Under the pieces are notes generated by a model, which worked only from the letters and a program-made list of their open reading frames with translations, made no database searches and was not told where the DNA came from. From NCBI RefSeq assembly GCF_048128805.1, contig NC_135999.1:13256690-13320689 (forward strand): 64,000 nt of DNA. Reading direction: 5' to 3'. The position numbers and the translations under genes are program-made. Source of the stretch: Centroberyx gerrardi (Eukaryota; Chordata; Actinopteri; Beryciformes; Berycidae). Below, one piece after another: positions 29,976 through 40,931 of the stretch (its first letter is position 1; every line of letters starts with the position of its first letter).

Positions 29976-32902
29976 ATGCTGGGGTATATCTGGCAGTATT
30001 TCTACACATCCTTCCTGAGATACTGGCTGAAGTGGGTCATCAGACTTGCAACTGGGAAATGTGAGCTGCAGAGAATATGCTCGGGGTACGAGCCAGGGGC
30101 AACAAGGACAACAAAAGCAGGTGAGTCATCTCAAATCTGGCCTAGATTTGCAGATTACCATGTCTTTTTCCGTTGTTTGTGCAAGGTGTACTTATCTATC
30201 TGTTTTGTCCCATTATAGAATACTCTCTCCAGTCATCAAAGAATAAGGTAAGAAGTTGTTACCAGTGTTTACTGTAGATTTGTTTTTTTGTAGATGTGGG
30301 GTGTAGGGATAATCTTGGTTCAGGGGCCCATCTTAATTCCAGGAAACTAGATTAATACAAAAGAAACACTAGTTACTTTACTACTACTGAGATGGAGCTA
30401 TTCACTATCTTTTATGATCTTAATCAATCAGGCTTTATCTTTCACCACACTCACCCAACTTGGATAAACTGATGACTCCACTTATTAGTTATGATTATAG
30501 CTAGGTAATAATTTTCTGATAAACAGTCCATTCAGTGACAGAAGTCCATGGTCATCGTTTTCAGAGTTTTTGAGGTTGACTTTGAATTGCCTTTTCACCT
30601 TGGCTATTTGATAGCACAGACTACAATAAAGACCAATGGGTCAGTTTTCTGTCTAGTAGCTAGTTATAACCATGCACTCCTTCATTTCCCCCTTACTTTG
30701 CTCTGACCACCCTGTTTTCCCTCACTCCATCTCTCCTGTCTCACTTTCTTCCTCTGTAGGTTTTAAGAGATGCTTTGCAAACCAGCAAGGATAATTTGGA
30801 GCAGTGTGTGGACCAAGTCATGAAAGAAAAGAGTGTCAAACCCCAGAAAGATCCCATGTAAAGTTACTTCTTATCTGAAATTACTGTTATCTAGAGGTTG
30901 CTTATTACCTCCAGTTATTTGATTTCCAAATCATATTCAGTTAAGTGTGATTTTGAATGGTTTGTATTAATTATTTGTTTCATTTCCCTACTTTTCTAGG
31001 TTCAAGGAAAGCCTACACCTTTGTCTATTACAGATAACAGGATACAAGAGCCTATACACATCTGTGGAAGACTTGAGAAAGGAAGTCTTCAACTCAGAGA
31101 AAGTAGAACATGAGGCCATGCTTTTGAAGGTTTGTGCTCCTTTTTCGGGGTCCATACATTATTAAATGCATTATTAAATAAATTGATGTTAAGGTGTTTA
31201 GCCATGATACCCTTCTTTAGAACTGAGTATAAGAAGCTACCACACGCTTACTAAAACAGGTGCTGGAGGGTTATGTTTTACAGTACATCTTTAAGCCTTT
31301 ATGGATTTGAAATTTGGCGCTCACCTGTAATACGATGTGAAATAACAGTTGATCGAAAGCTATTTTCCAGGGGCTTTAATAGCATAAACATAGCTTATGA
31401 CTAAAAATGACCTACAAGATGGACACTGAGAGCTGTTTACGCTAGATCAAGAGAAATCACATGTATAGTTTTTGTGAAATGAAGAAATGTTATTTGGCTT
31501 AAAGTCATGTTAACCATCTAGTTAATCAGTACAATAAAATTATTTAGATTTGGGTAAGATATTGATTGTGAACCCAAAATGTTATCCACTACTTTAGATA
31601 AAATTATTAGTCATCTTATGTGCACCTCAGCCATCTTCAATACAGTGGCAATGATAGTTACTAACTCTATAGTTGTTGTATTTGTACTCTCAGCTATGGG
31701 ACCTGCTGATGCCAGCAGTCAAACTGGAGTCTAGGGTAACCAAACAGTGGGGAGACATCGGATTCCAAGGAGACGATCCCAAGACTGACTTCAGAGGAAT
31801 GGGCATGTTGGGCCTAATCAATCTTGTGTGAGTGTCTCTGAATGAAGACGATGAGAGATTAGTTACAAAGAAGTACAGATAATATCACTACTGACCATTA
31901 AGCGTGATTTGCCAGAAAATTGTTAAATGAGGAGCAGCAGGAGCCTTTCCACACCCGATCTCTCATAAAAATATCTTTATACATTATTTAATTCATATCA
32001 ATGCACAATAACATTCAGAAATGTAATTATAAAGTTAATATAAGTTGATATAAAGCTTGTAAAGGTTGTCAGCCATTAGGCTATTAAACCATATGTGAAG
32101 TGTGTGATTTCTTTACAGTGAATGATAATTTTACTGTAATGTTTTTGATTTGTTCCAGTTTTTTCAGTGAAAACTACACAGAGGAGGCTCGTCAGGTGTT
32201 GTCCCACGCAAACCATCCCAAACTAGGGTAGGAGACTATTAAACATATGACATCAGCATATTGTTTTCAGTAATATGTGTCATATATTTGGTCTTCATCA
32301 AATAATTGTATTAAATCACCATAGACTTTATTGAAACAGAATCAGATATTTCATGGTTCTCATGGTACACTGTACACTACACAAGTATACTACTCATTTG
32401 AGCTGTACATATTTCAGGTATTCATATGCCATAGTTGGGATCAACTTGACAGAAATGGCCTACAGCCTCTTGAAGAGTGGCGCTTTGAAACCCCATTTCT
32501 ACAATACAATACTGGGGAAACCTGAGCTCCCACAATTTCATCAGCTATACTGTGAGTAGAAATCACTTTATTCTTTATTGTATACCTCAGATTCTTTACA
32601 TCTGCAGGTCTGTTGAAAGTGTGTTGTTTTATTTGTTTCCTCAGAGGACAAACAAGGAGTAAATATTGCAGGAGAAGGAGAAATGTGGTTGGTTGGTGCT
32701 TCTAGAAAAGAGTCCTTAAACCTCCATGTTTGTTCCCCCTGCAGGTTACCTGGCATACGAATTTGATCAGTTCTGGGTGTCAGAGGAGCCAGAAAGCATC
32801 ATGCAGTTCAATCACTACAGAGAGAAGTTCCACAGCAAAGTCAAGGCACAGCTCCAGGACCCTAATGTGTCCCTCACATTGACTGTCCAGCCTAAAAACT
32901 AA
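29976..32902 (+). CDS. elmod2: ELMO domain-containing protein 2, Arf-family GTPase-activating protein
   Basis: Eight coding exons: 29976-30120, 30219-30247, 30760-30857, 31000-31129, 31694-31827, 32159-32227, 32418-32551, 32745-32902. All have GT-AG ends and compatible phases, and together give 298 residues (human protein about 293). The ATG lies three bases after an acceptor, so an untranslated exon must lie upstream. Recognisable stretches are TGKCELQRI near the N-terminus, LQITGYKSLY, the ELMO-domain core WGDIGFQGDDPKTDFRGMG, YSYAIVGINLTEMAYSLL, and REKFHSKVKAQL near the end. The Arg in DFRGMG (about residue 168) is the conserved residue needed for GAP activity in the ELMOD family. The family acts as a GAP on Arl2 and Arf proteins at mitochondria, lipid droplets and the ER/Golgi; that role is taken from mammals. 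The aromatic, basic N-terminus is typical of the family. The order elmod2-ucp1-tbc1d9 is conserved with mammals. Confidence 0.95.
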
Positions 32903-33810
32903 CTTTATTCAGGAATAATCTCCGACCACTTTCGTCTTGTATGAGCAACCAAGAAGGCACGGTCTGACCAATGCTGCCCAAATGCTGACATCACCAAAAA
33001 AGCAAGCTGGAGCTGGTCGGACCACTGAAGCGTTCCTCAGAAATTCAAATAACTAAACCCTCTTTCATTTTTTTTTGCAATCCATTAGTCACAGTTTGGT
33101 CATCTTTTAGTTTCACAGTGATAGTTAGGGGTTTTACAATAGAGCACAAATGTACCACCCTATACCTCAGAAATGATCATTCCAGTTGTTAACTGTACTA
33201 AATAAAGGGGAAATGAGAACTGCTGCAGAGGATTAATAGTGATTTGGGGTGCTCTAGTGTTTTTTTTTCTTTTTGTAAGGGTTTGTGCACTTTTCAGCAA
33301 GCAGGCAACCAAATTGTTGCAGATGAAGGACAGTAATAAAATGAGCGTTATTGAAAATTGGTGGTTAACTAGGCTTGAATATTATGTAACCTTGTTTTGA
33401 GCTGTCTTGTGTGTATTTATGTAACAATGCCTATTTGTTCTCACAATTGTCCTGCTCAGGAATTTGATATTTATGTCCAGAGTCCAAGGCTATATATATG
33501 ACTGAAATAGGGAATAATTTGCATTTTTTTGATGCTCCATTGTGGTGCCCTTATCTTAAAAATTGTGCATGTTTTAATGTGTTTTTGATACCATTAATTC
33601 CATCTGTATTCTGTAATATAGGTGATGTGGAAATCATAATGGTTGTCTTGCACCCCATTTCACACATTTGTATGTGACCCAAGACTGGTATTTCAGTTTC
33701 TTTCTTCTTTACCTTTTATTTTTATGCTGTGATTTGCTTTTGAGGAGGATTTGTAATAACTAACACATCTTGCTCAAAGTTAATAAATACACATTTTGAT
33801 GCTTTTATGT
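32903..33810 (+). other. elmod2: elmod2 3' untranslated region with poly(A) signals
   Basis: AATAAA-type signals follow the stop near 33200, near 33335, and at 33782-33787. The last is taken as the main end because the ucp1 poly(A) signal on the other strand begins just beyond it. Confidence 0.55.
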
Positions 33811-33879
33811 GAGTGTGAGGAGGAGAGAGTCCAGGCAAGAGGGATTATCTAAAACAAACAAAGCAAAACAAGCACAGTT

Positions 33880-34319
33880 TGTGTAAAACATTTTTTTATT
33901 TAGGACTTACATAAATATGCTGTTTTACATTTTGGTAGGGACACCCATATTATTCGGTCATTGTATGTCAGTGTATTGTGCGCTTGCTGAAGCTGCCCTG
34001 AAATTTGGGATTGACAGATTTGGAAGTACAGGTCTTAAAGTGCAAATGGGTGAAAACAACCTGGTGTTCATATCATTCACTCCCACAATATTTGGAATGG
34101 GCTCTATATGACATCATAAATATGAAAAGAGAAATACATTTCTCTTTATGTAGTATCAGTTCAACATATAGTTACATATAAGGTAGACTGTCCATCATTC
34201 CTTTTTGAACAAAGGATTTGCTTCTTTTTCACCACAGGACAAGAAGATTGTTGAACAAAACTGAAATCAATGTGGCTGAGGTATTCCAGTCAAATCGACT
34301 TTTGTTTGAAACAGGAATT
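33880..34319 (-). other. ucp1: ucp1 3' untranslated region with poly(A) signal
   Basis: TTTATT on the plus strand at 33895-33900 reads AATAAA on the ucp1 strand, about 420 bases after the stop codon. It faces the elmod2 signal at 33782-33787, so the two genes are tail to tail. Confidence 0.55.
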
Positions 34320-36909
34320 TCAGTTGGTCTCCATCTTCTTCTTGGTGACCATCATGGCCCTCTTGATTTGCTCAAATGACACAAACATCACTACGTTCCA
34401 TGATCCCAACCTCAAAAATGAGGGCACAAATCTGCAAGGAAAACAATGGAAAAAAGAGATTGGTTAGATTACACTGAGTTCTAAAAGTTGACATTTTTAC
34501 CCACGGCATAATGGAATAAATTCAAATATTCTTAAACATTATAGAAGAGAAGATAAAAAGCTGAAACGCGTTGGTGGTAAAGGCTTATTAATATTGTTCA
34601 CTGCAAAAAATGTGCCTTTATTATTTTTTATTTTAACTTTTTTTTTTACATTTTACATGTTATAGTACTAGAGGCCATGATCTATCTCTCTTCATATTCT
34701 TTAACACTGTTGCCCTTTTACATGAGGAAACTGCTTATCAAGCCTTTTTTTGTGTGAGAGAGAGAGACTGTGTGAATGTGCGTGCGCGAGAGACGAAGAC
34801 AAAGAAAGACAGAAAGAGCTTTACCCTTTGTAGAAAGCCGTCGGCCCCTCTTTGGTCAACATGGTCCAGGCACAGTTGATAGCACTCTTGTACTGGCCGG
34901 GTGGTGAGTTCATGTACCGGGTTTTCACCACGTCCACTGGGGAAGCGATCACCGTGGTGACGAAGCCAGCACCAAACGCAGAAACAAAGTGGCAAGGCAG
35001 ATTGTCTGTGGGGAAGAATTTGAAAAGATATTTAATAAAACTGAATCAAGCCATTAAAGAGATAGTAACTAAAAGGCCTTTGTTATTAGCTGAGCAGTAT
35101 AGAAAACCGTATCAGATTGTGTAATCGTGTGAATGGGGCAATATAAATCATTGAGATAAATGTGGTATTAACTGAGTACAGCACTCCGCTGAGAAAATAC
35201 ACCATGTACTGTACCAGTGTGTATTCTGTTATCAGCTACGGTGGATACAAGAGTCAAAGGGGCGAGAGGGTGTGTGGAATTCTGCCCAATCAGCTGTCTC
35301 TCGTTGGGATTGTGTGTCTGTATGTCTGTGTGTGTGTGTTAGAGCAGGCACACATGCATGTACACTCTCACTCACCCGACATCAGGTTGTGTCTAAGGAT
35401 GGCCTCTTTGATAAGGTCATAGGTCACCAGCTCTGTGCAGTTGACCAGCGCGTTTCTTGTGATGTTGGGTAGTGTGCCTGGAGAGTTTAAACAGGAAACA
35501 TTATAACAATAATTGATATGATACTAATGCCTCTAAATACACCTTTAACATTGCCACCAATTAGCATGTGAGGGTGTAAAGCTTTGAAAGTTATCACTGA
35601 ACAGCATCTGCCATATATCAATTAAAATATACAGTGGAAAAGAGCATCTGGGTCTTGTGTTAACTTGAGAAGACGTTTTGTTTTGAATGTCTTGCACATG
35701 GCCATTAATACCCAGAGAATAGCTTCTTTGGAAACATGCGTCTGATCCAAAACCCATGAGATGCCGCACCTTTCCAGAGTCCGCGTAAGCCCTCGTTCTG
35801 GAAGATGTGTTTGTAGGCCTGCATGGTGCCGTTATAGCGGCGAGCCACCCCGTCCAGGTTCACCTGGGCCTGGAATCGAACCTTGACCACATCAGTGGGT
35901 TGAGCGAAGGACACAGCCATGGCCCCCGTGGTGCAGCCAGCCAGGATACGTATGAGTACACCCGCGTCTGAAGGGAGGGGGGGGGGGAGATTAATGAGCA
36001 TTATGTCCTGTCTGGGTCTCAACACAGGAAACTCTTTCTAAAACTTGAAATAGACTCTTGCACTCTGTCTTCTTCATTCCCAATTAAATCTCTTAATCAC
36101 ACATCCTCTATCATACATACATCTTAAATCTTAGGGCATATGTTTATGACAGTGGGGACACCAGTACATAACAGTCTATAAAGCTGTCAGTTTTTTCATA
36201 TGCACCTGTCACCAACAATATTCCAGTGTGCGAAATGCATGTGCATGTACTGTAAAAGCAACCACTTACTCTCTTTGTCACCGGTGTAGAAGTTTTTGAC
36301 GTTGTCGTAGAGGCCGATTCTGATGGAGGCGAAGCACAACTGTCTCTGCAGCCCAGCTATCAGCCCGTTATACAGAGACCTGGGCCCTTCTGTTCGGATC
36401 ATGGTGCTGATTGTCCCAAACACCCCCCTGTAGCGGATGTTTTTGGTCGCCTCCACCGCCTTCTCTCCCTGAATCTGGGGGTCGCAGATTGTAATCAAGG
36501 CTAAGACCAACTTTACTAAGTACAGGACAAACGTGGAAAACTTTAAGACTAAATGGCACACCATTATCCACCATCAGACAGTGTTCCTAAGTAGTATATA
36601 TCCGAAGAGTTATAGAGATATGTAGAGTATCTACAGAAAATCATGACAAAATATTATCAAATGCATTACTGTGAACATGGAGAAAACATGTAGCAAGCAG
36701 CCATCAGCCAGTAGGTCCTGTGATATCGGAGATGAATGAACAAAGGTTTTCTTCTTCCTTTGTCAGCAGAACTGAACAGATACCTGCAGTCTGACTTTAG
36801 CTGTGTCCAGAGGGAATGTGATAAGGTCAGCGATGCAGGCGGCTGCTCCAGCGCTCATCATCTTCACCCCCAGTGGAGGGGGAACGTCCGAGGGTTTGAG
36901 TCCCACCAT
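34320..36909 (-). CDS. ucp1: Mitochondrial uncoupling protein 1 (inner-membrane proton carrier, SLC25 family)
   Basis: Six coding exons in transcript order: 36784-36909, 36270-36474, 35770-35967, 35376-35477, 34825-35005, 34320-34431. Their lengths (126, 205, 198, 102, 181, 112) close in frame to 307 residues, the usual UCP length; the 102 and 181 bp exons are characteristic of UCP genes. The three carrier signatures P-x-D-x-x-K-x-R are intact: FPLDTAKVR (P33), QPTDVVKVR (P134) and SPVDVVKTR (P233). The C-terminus has [21 protein letters not shown] proteins carry protons across the mitochondrial inner membrane and are activated by fatty acids and inhibited by purine nucleotides. The place between elmod2 and tbc1d9 identifies UCP1 rather than UCP2 or UCP3. 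The His pair of mammalian UCP1 (H145/H147) is absent: the matching residues here are N147 and D149. Confidence 0.96.
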
Positions 36910-37157
36910 GTTTCCTACTACTTGGGGAAAAACTACGCACAGACATGCACACAGACACACAATCAATATGTGTTACTGTGACCTTATCTGTTAAAAAAAA
37001 AACTCCATGTGAACATTAAACTCATATGTGAAGCTTTCATAAATCTGTATAAATTGAGAGCTGAGTGAATAATAATATCTCTTATCAGCTATATTTGCCT
37101 AACTATCAAAGTGTAGATTGATTTATGATTAAAAACATAAAACAGACATGCACTTAC

Positions 37158-37232
37158 ATTGCTTGTCTAAAATTTAAGATTCCTTTTGATCCAGGCCAGA
37201 TTGTAATCCATAAAGGGCCCAACTCCAGAGAG
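37158..37232 (-). other. ucp1: Candidate ucp1 untranslated first exon
   Basis: A minus-strand donor (AAGCAAT, then GTAAGTG) lies at 37156-37157, downstream of a TATA box at the distance expected for a short first exon. An AG-ended tract (TTTTTCCCCAAG) just before the coding exon could be the matching acceptor. There is no transcript evidence. Confidence 0.4.
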
Positions 37233-37256
37233 AGGAAAGATGCTTCTTCTGCTCTG

Positions 37257-37264
37257 TATTTATA
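37257..37264 (-). promoter_or_regulatory. ucp1: Candidate TATA box of ucp1
   Basis: The minus strand reads TATAAATA, about 350 bases upstream of the ATG, with a good donor about 100 bases downstream. Initiation would be expected about 25-30 bases downstream, near 37228-37232. Confidence 0.4.
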
Positions 37265-38774
37265 TGATTCCTAGCTGAGTTTTTTATGACATCCTCAGAG
37301 AGGCGTTACTGTGTACAGGAGCTTGGGTCAAATCAAAGTCCACTGTCTGTCAGAAAGTCAATGTTCAATTTAGCCCACAGTGGACTGCACAACAAACACT
37401 TTTGAGAAAAGCAACTATTTAACTTCATCATTCTAGAAATGGCCATAAGGACACAAAACCTTTTTTTGTTTTTCCCCAAATGCAACTTCAATATCTTTTA
37501 ATCAAAAGTTTGGTACCACTTGTAAAATGTCCATAACCTATCGTTGTTTGGAATGTGTTTTTTTCATCCCTTCAAATATAAATCAACATAAGTCTCATAT
37601 TCACATTCAGTTTATTAAGTATGGTTTTGGAAATACCAGTGGGTTTCCCCTGTGCTCTGTGTCTGGCACAGACTTCATAAAGTAATTATTTACTTCATTA
37701 CACCAACTGTCTGCGCTCAACAACAGTCATAATACGGTGCCATCAGATAGGTTAGTGGGAGGTTAGTCTTTACTCTTAGCCAATGACAGCAAGCTGATTG
37801 GCTAATAGCCTTATAGCCAAACCTCACATCAGGTTGCCCTTTCAACTCTATACTAGAGCTGTGTTGTATTATCATGTGTCCATTTCTTCTTTAGCTACCA
37901 TCTGTCACTACAGGACACATGGTGGCTAAAATAAGTAGCTGTGATTACTTCACTGCCCCACTGTGCTACATAGTAGATTCCAGCCAATTACAATGTGACT
38001 GCTGTTCAGTTGTGATTTCTAATTGGCAGCCATCACTTTTCACATACTGTATTTGTGAAAGCGGACACTGGTAAAAGAAAATAGTGGGGGGATAAAGCAG
38101 GTGGGAGAGTTGTGACGTGAACTAGTGGCTGAAGTTCATTTTGGAGCAGATAAGAAGAGCCAATTGCGTCACAGCGCGCAACAGCTCGGCTGTTTTGGCC
38201 CCCCATTGCGTAATACCATTCCCCAATACCCACCCACAGAGCTGAGATACTCAAACAATATGAAAGCCATTACAGTGAGATTTTGTGGTTGAGACAATTA
38301 ATATTTAATCATATCAGATCATCTACTCAGCACCTGTACATATAGCCTGAGATATGACTTTAAAATCTTCTTAACCTCATCCTGTTTTCCTCATACTATT
38401 CCAGTCAGTTATAATTAAAAGGACAAAGGGCCGTGTTATAGCCACTTGTGCGAGATATAGTGAAACTTGGCAGGAGAATCAATCATGAAGAATAGGAGGA
38501 TGCTTTCATCCGCGTGTTATATAATCTGTGGAAAGGTTAAAACACAGTGAGGCTGACGACCTAGTGGACTTGTTAAAATGAGATATCAGTACCACTTGAT
38601 TCATCCTGGTCTATTTAGCACACATTGTTTCTGATAAATTAATCATTGCTAGCTTTGCCATCTGTCTGGAAGGGGATGCTTGCACAGAATCCCTATGTTG
38701 AACTGGCAGCAGGGCCAATTCTGAGAGAGAGCTGTGATTGGTCAACCTTGGCCACACCCCCCCGGTGTTTGGCC

Positions 38775-38817
<43 letters not shown>

Positions 38818-39044
38818 AGAGAGGCACTGTGAGTAACTGTGATTTAACACAGTCATCTGTTAAGTCACATGTTGCTGTGTTAACACTGCCAGCTTCACTA
38901 GATTCACACTACACTCTCACTTTGTGAGCTTGGAATTAAGTTTCTATCTGGGTGGAGAGCAGTTCTGAGATACTGAGCATTTAAGACTTGACATACCAGC
39001 AGGCAAAACTGTTATGTACTTTCTATCTTTTTAAATATTTAACC
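37265..39044. other. Sequence between the ucp1 promoter and the tbc1d9 3' end
   Basis: No coding potential seen. It is the most likely place for ucp1 upstream regulatory elements. The (GA)n tract at 38781 is the only clear repeat. Confidence 0.4.
38781..38812 (+). repeat. (GA)n microsatellite
   Basis: A pure GA run in the sequence between ucp1 and the 3' end of tbc1d9. Confidence 0.9.
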
Positions 39045-39245
39045 CCAAAAGGTTCTTCTCAAAACAAATTTACAAAGTGCTTTACAGAAACAAGGAAGTA
39101 AAACAGAGATAATCAGACAAGGAAAAACTAAAAGATAAAAGACAAAAATAGAACAGAATAAAGCAGAGACAATACAACAGAAAATAAATGAGAGCAATAA
39201 AACCACAATATGCCAGTAAAATAAAACAATTATAAAAAGGATTTT
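39045..39245. repeat. A-rich dispersed-repeat fragment
   Basis: The start, TTTACAAAGTGCTTTACAGA, followed by a long A-rich stretch with AAAAGATAAAAGACAAAAAT-like sequence, is a pattern seen in LINE-derived tails of fish. I cannot assign a family. Confidence 0.35.
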
Positions 39246-39599
39246 CTATTAAAGGTTTTAACACCACACAAGCATAAAGTAACATTCAAAGATCATGAAT
39301 GAAGTCAGATAGAAACCGTATAATTCCAAGCTCACAACTTATTTATGACTCTAGTTGCAGCAGGATAGACCAGGATAGAAACCTCAGTTCCACCTTCCAA
39401 CACTGTGAATCAAGTCATGTCTGCTTCACTCTCAGGCAAGGCTGGGAAAATAATTTTCACACATCATATCTTAACTATAAAACAATTGTAAACAGTGATT
39501 TAGCTTTTGGCTCCTAAAAGATAACTGCCTTAAAAAAAAAAAAAGAAAGAAAAAGAGGCAATTAATAGAACAATGCCATTTCTGCACCCATTTCATCAT

Positions 39600-40931
39600 G
39601 GCTGACATAGCTAAAATCCTGTAGCTTGGGCATGAATGATTGGTGGCCTAAATGTCTTCCTCCTTTTCTCCACCAGGTGGGAGTAAATCTCTACTATAAC
39701 TGTACTTGGTCAAAGTGGAAAAACAATGAAAAAGGCTGGAGGCATTGTACTGTGCAGCATAGAATCAATCATACAGTAATTTTAATTAGATGAGGTGGTA
39801 CACAATGCGTCTGAATCCAGAGCATGTACATCTGGACACTTAGAATCAAAACCATTCACATAAGAACAACTTAAAAACAGCAATGTAAAAATGTACTGAG
39901 CAAAAAATGTAAAAACATGTTTTGTTTAAAACAAAAACAAAACAAAAAAAAATAGCCAACTTCTGAGTTGGGAGTGCAGACAACACCAATAGTGTGGTAA
40001 AAGGCAAGCAGAATACATATTAGTGGAACACATATGTTGTAAACGTTTTCCAGATAGAAAGTGCAGGTGCTCCATAAAACAGTATTTCTTTTTAGTGTGA
40101 CATTTTCATTTCTCAGCACACACACCTCCCTTTGACTTCTGGAACATTTATTGGGACTACAGATTTCCGGGGGGAACCTTATCCATCCAGGAACTCATAT
40201 TATGGTATGTGTGTGGAAAAAGAGAGTATGTTCTACCAAAGTGAAATATTGCTTTACAGAGATGTTGAGCTGAATAGTCAATTCACATGCTACCACATGA
40301 AAACTCAGCGTGGTCTTCCACTGAATTTTCACAGCATCGTTTTGTCTTGTTTTTTCCCCCCATAATGTCATCCAGTGAGAGAAACAACAAAAATATTTCT
40401 TGATTAGCAGCAAATCGAACTGTAAAGTAAGGAAGCAATAGTTGACCAGACGTCATGTTAGGTGATCTTAAGTAGACTATCAATATCCCAGTCTGGAACT
40501 GTACTGAATCAGTGGACATTTACATCTACATAGCCTAAGTGTACTAGAGATTACAATATTAACGCCTATGCATAATGTCTTATAAAGTACAGCTACTACA
40601 TGTACACACTGATTTCACTTGAGCAAAACCTTTATATTAATTTCCCGTTCCCTCTTGGATGGACAGAATCTAGTGATTCTAATAATAAAAGTCTTTCACA
40701 TCTGGTAAAATACATTGCTAAGAGCAGTTTTTGTGCACATTCATTCAACTATCATACACATAAATTTTCCAAAGAAGGTCATTCTCTTGTAGAACTCATT
40801 GAGACGTTTTTACACCAATGACTGATTGATAATCCTGTTTCCAGTTTGAAACGGCACACTAAGAGAACAGAAGTCTTTGTATGCACAGAATCCCTATGTT
40901 GAAGTCTCTGTATGAAGTCTTGTTTGAGGCC
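39600..40931 (-). other. tbc1d9: Probable tbc1d9 3' untranslated region
   Basis: AT-rich sequence after the tbc1d9 stop, with no supported ORF. Possible AATAAA signals on the minus strand appear as TTTATT, for example near 40146. The true end cannot be fixed from sequence alone. Confidence 0.35.
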
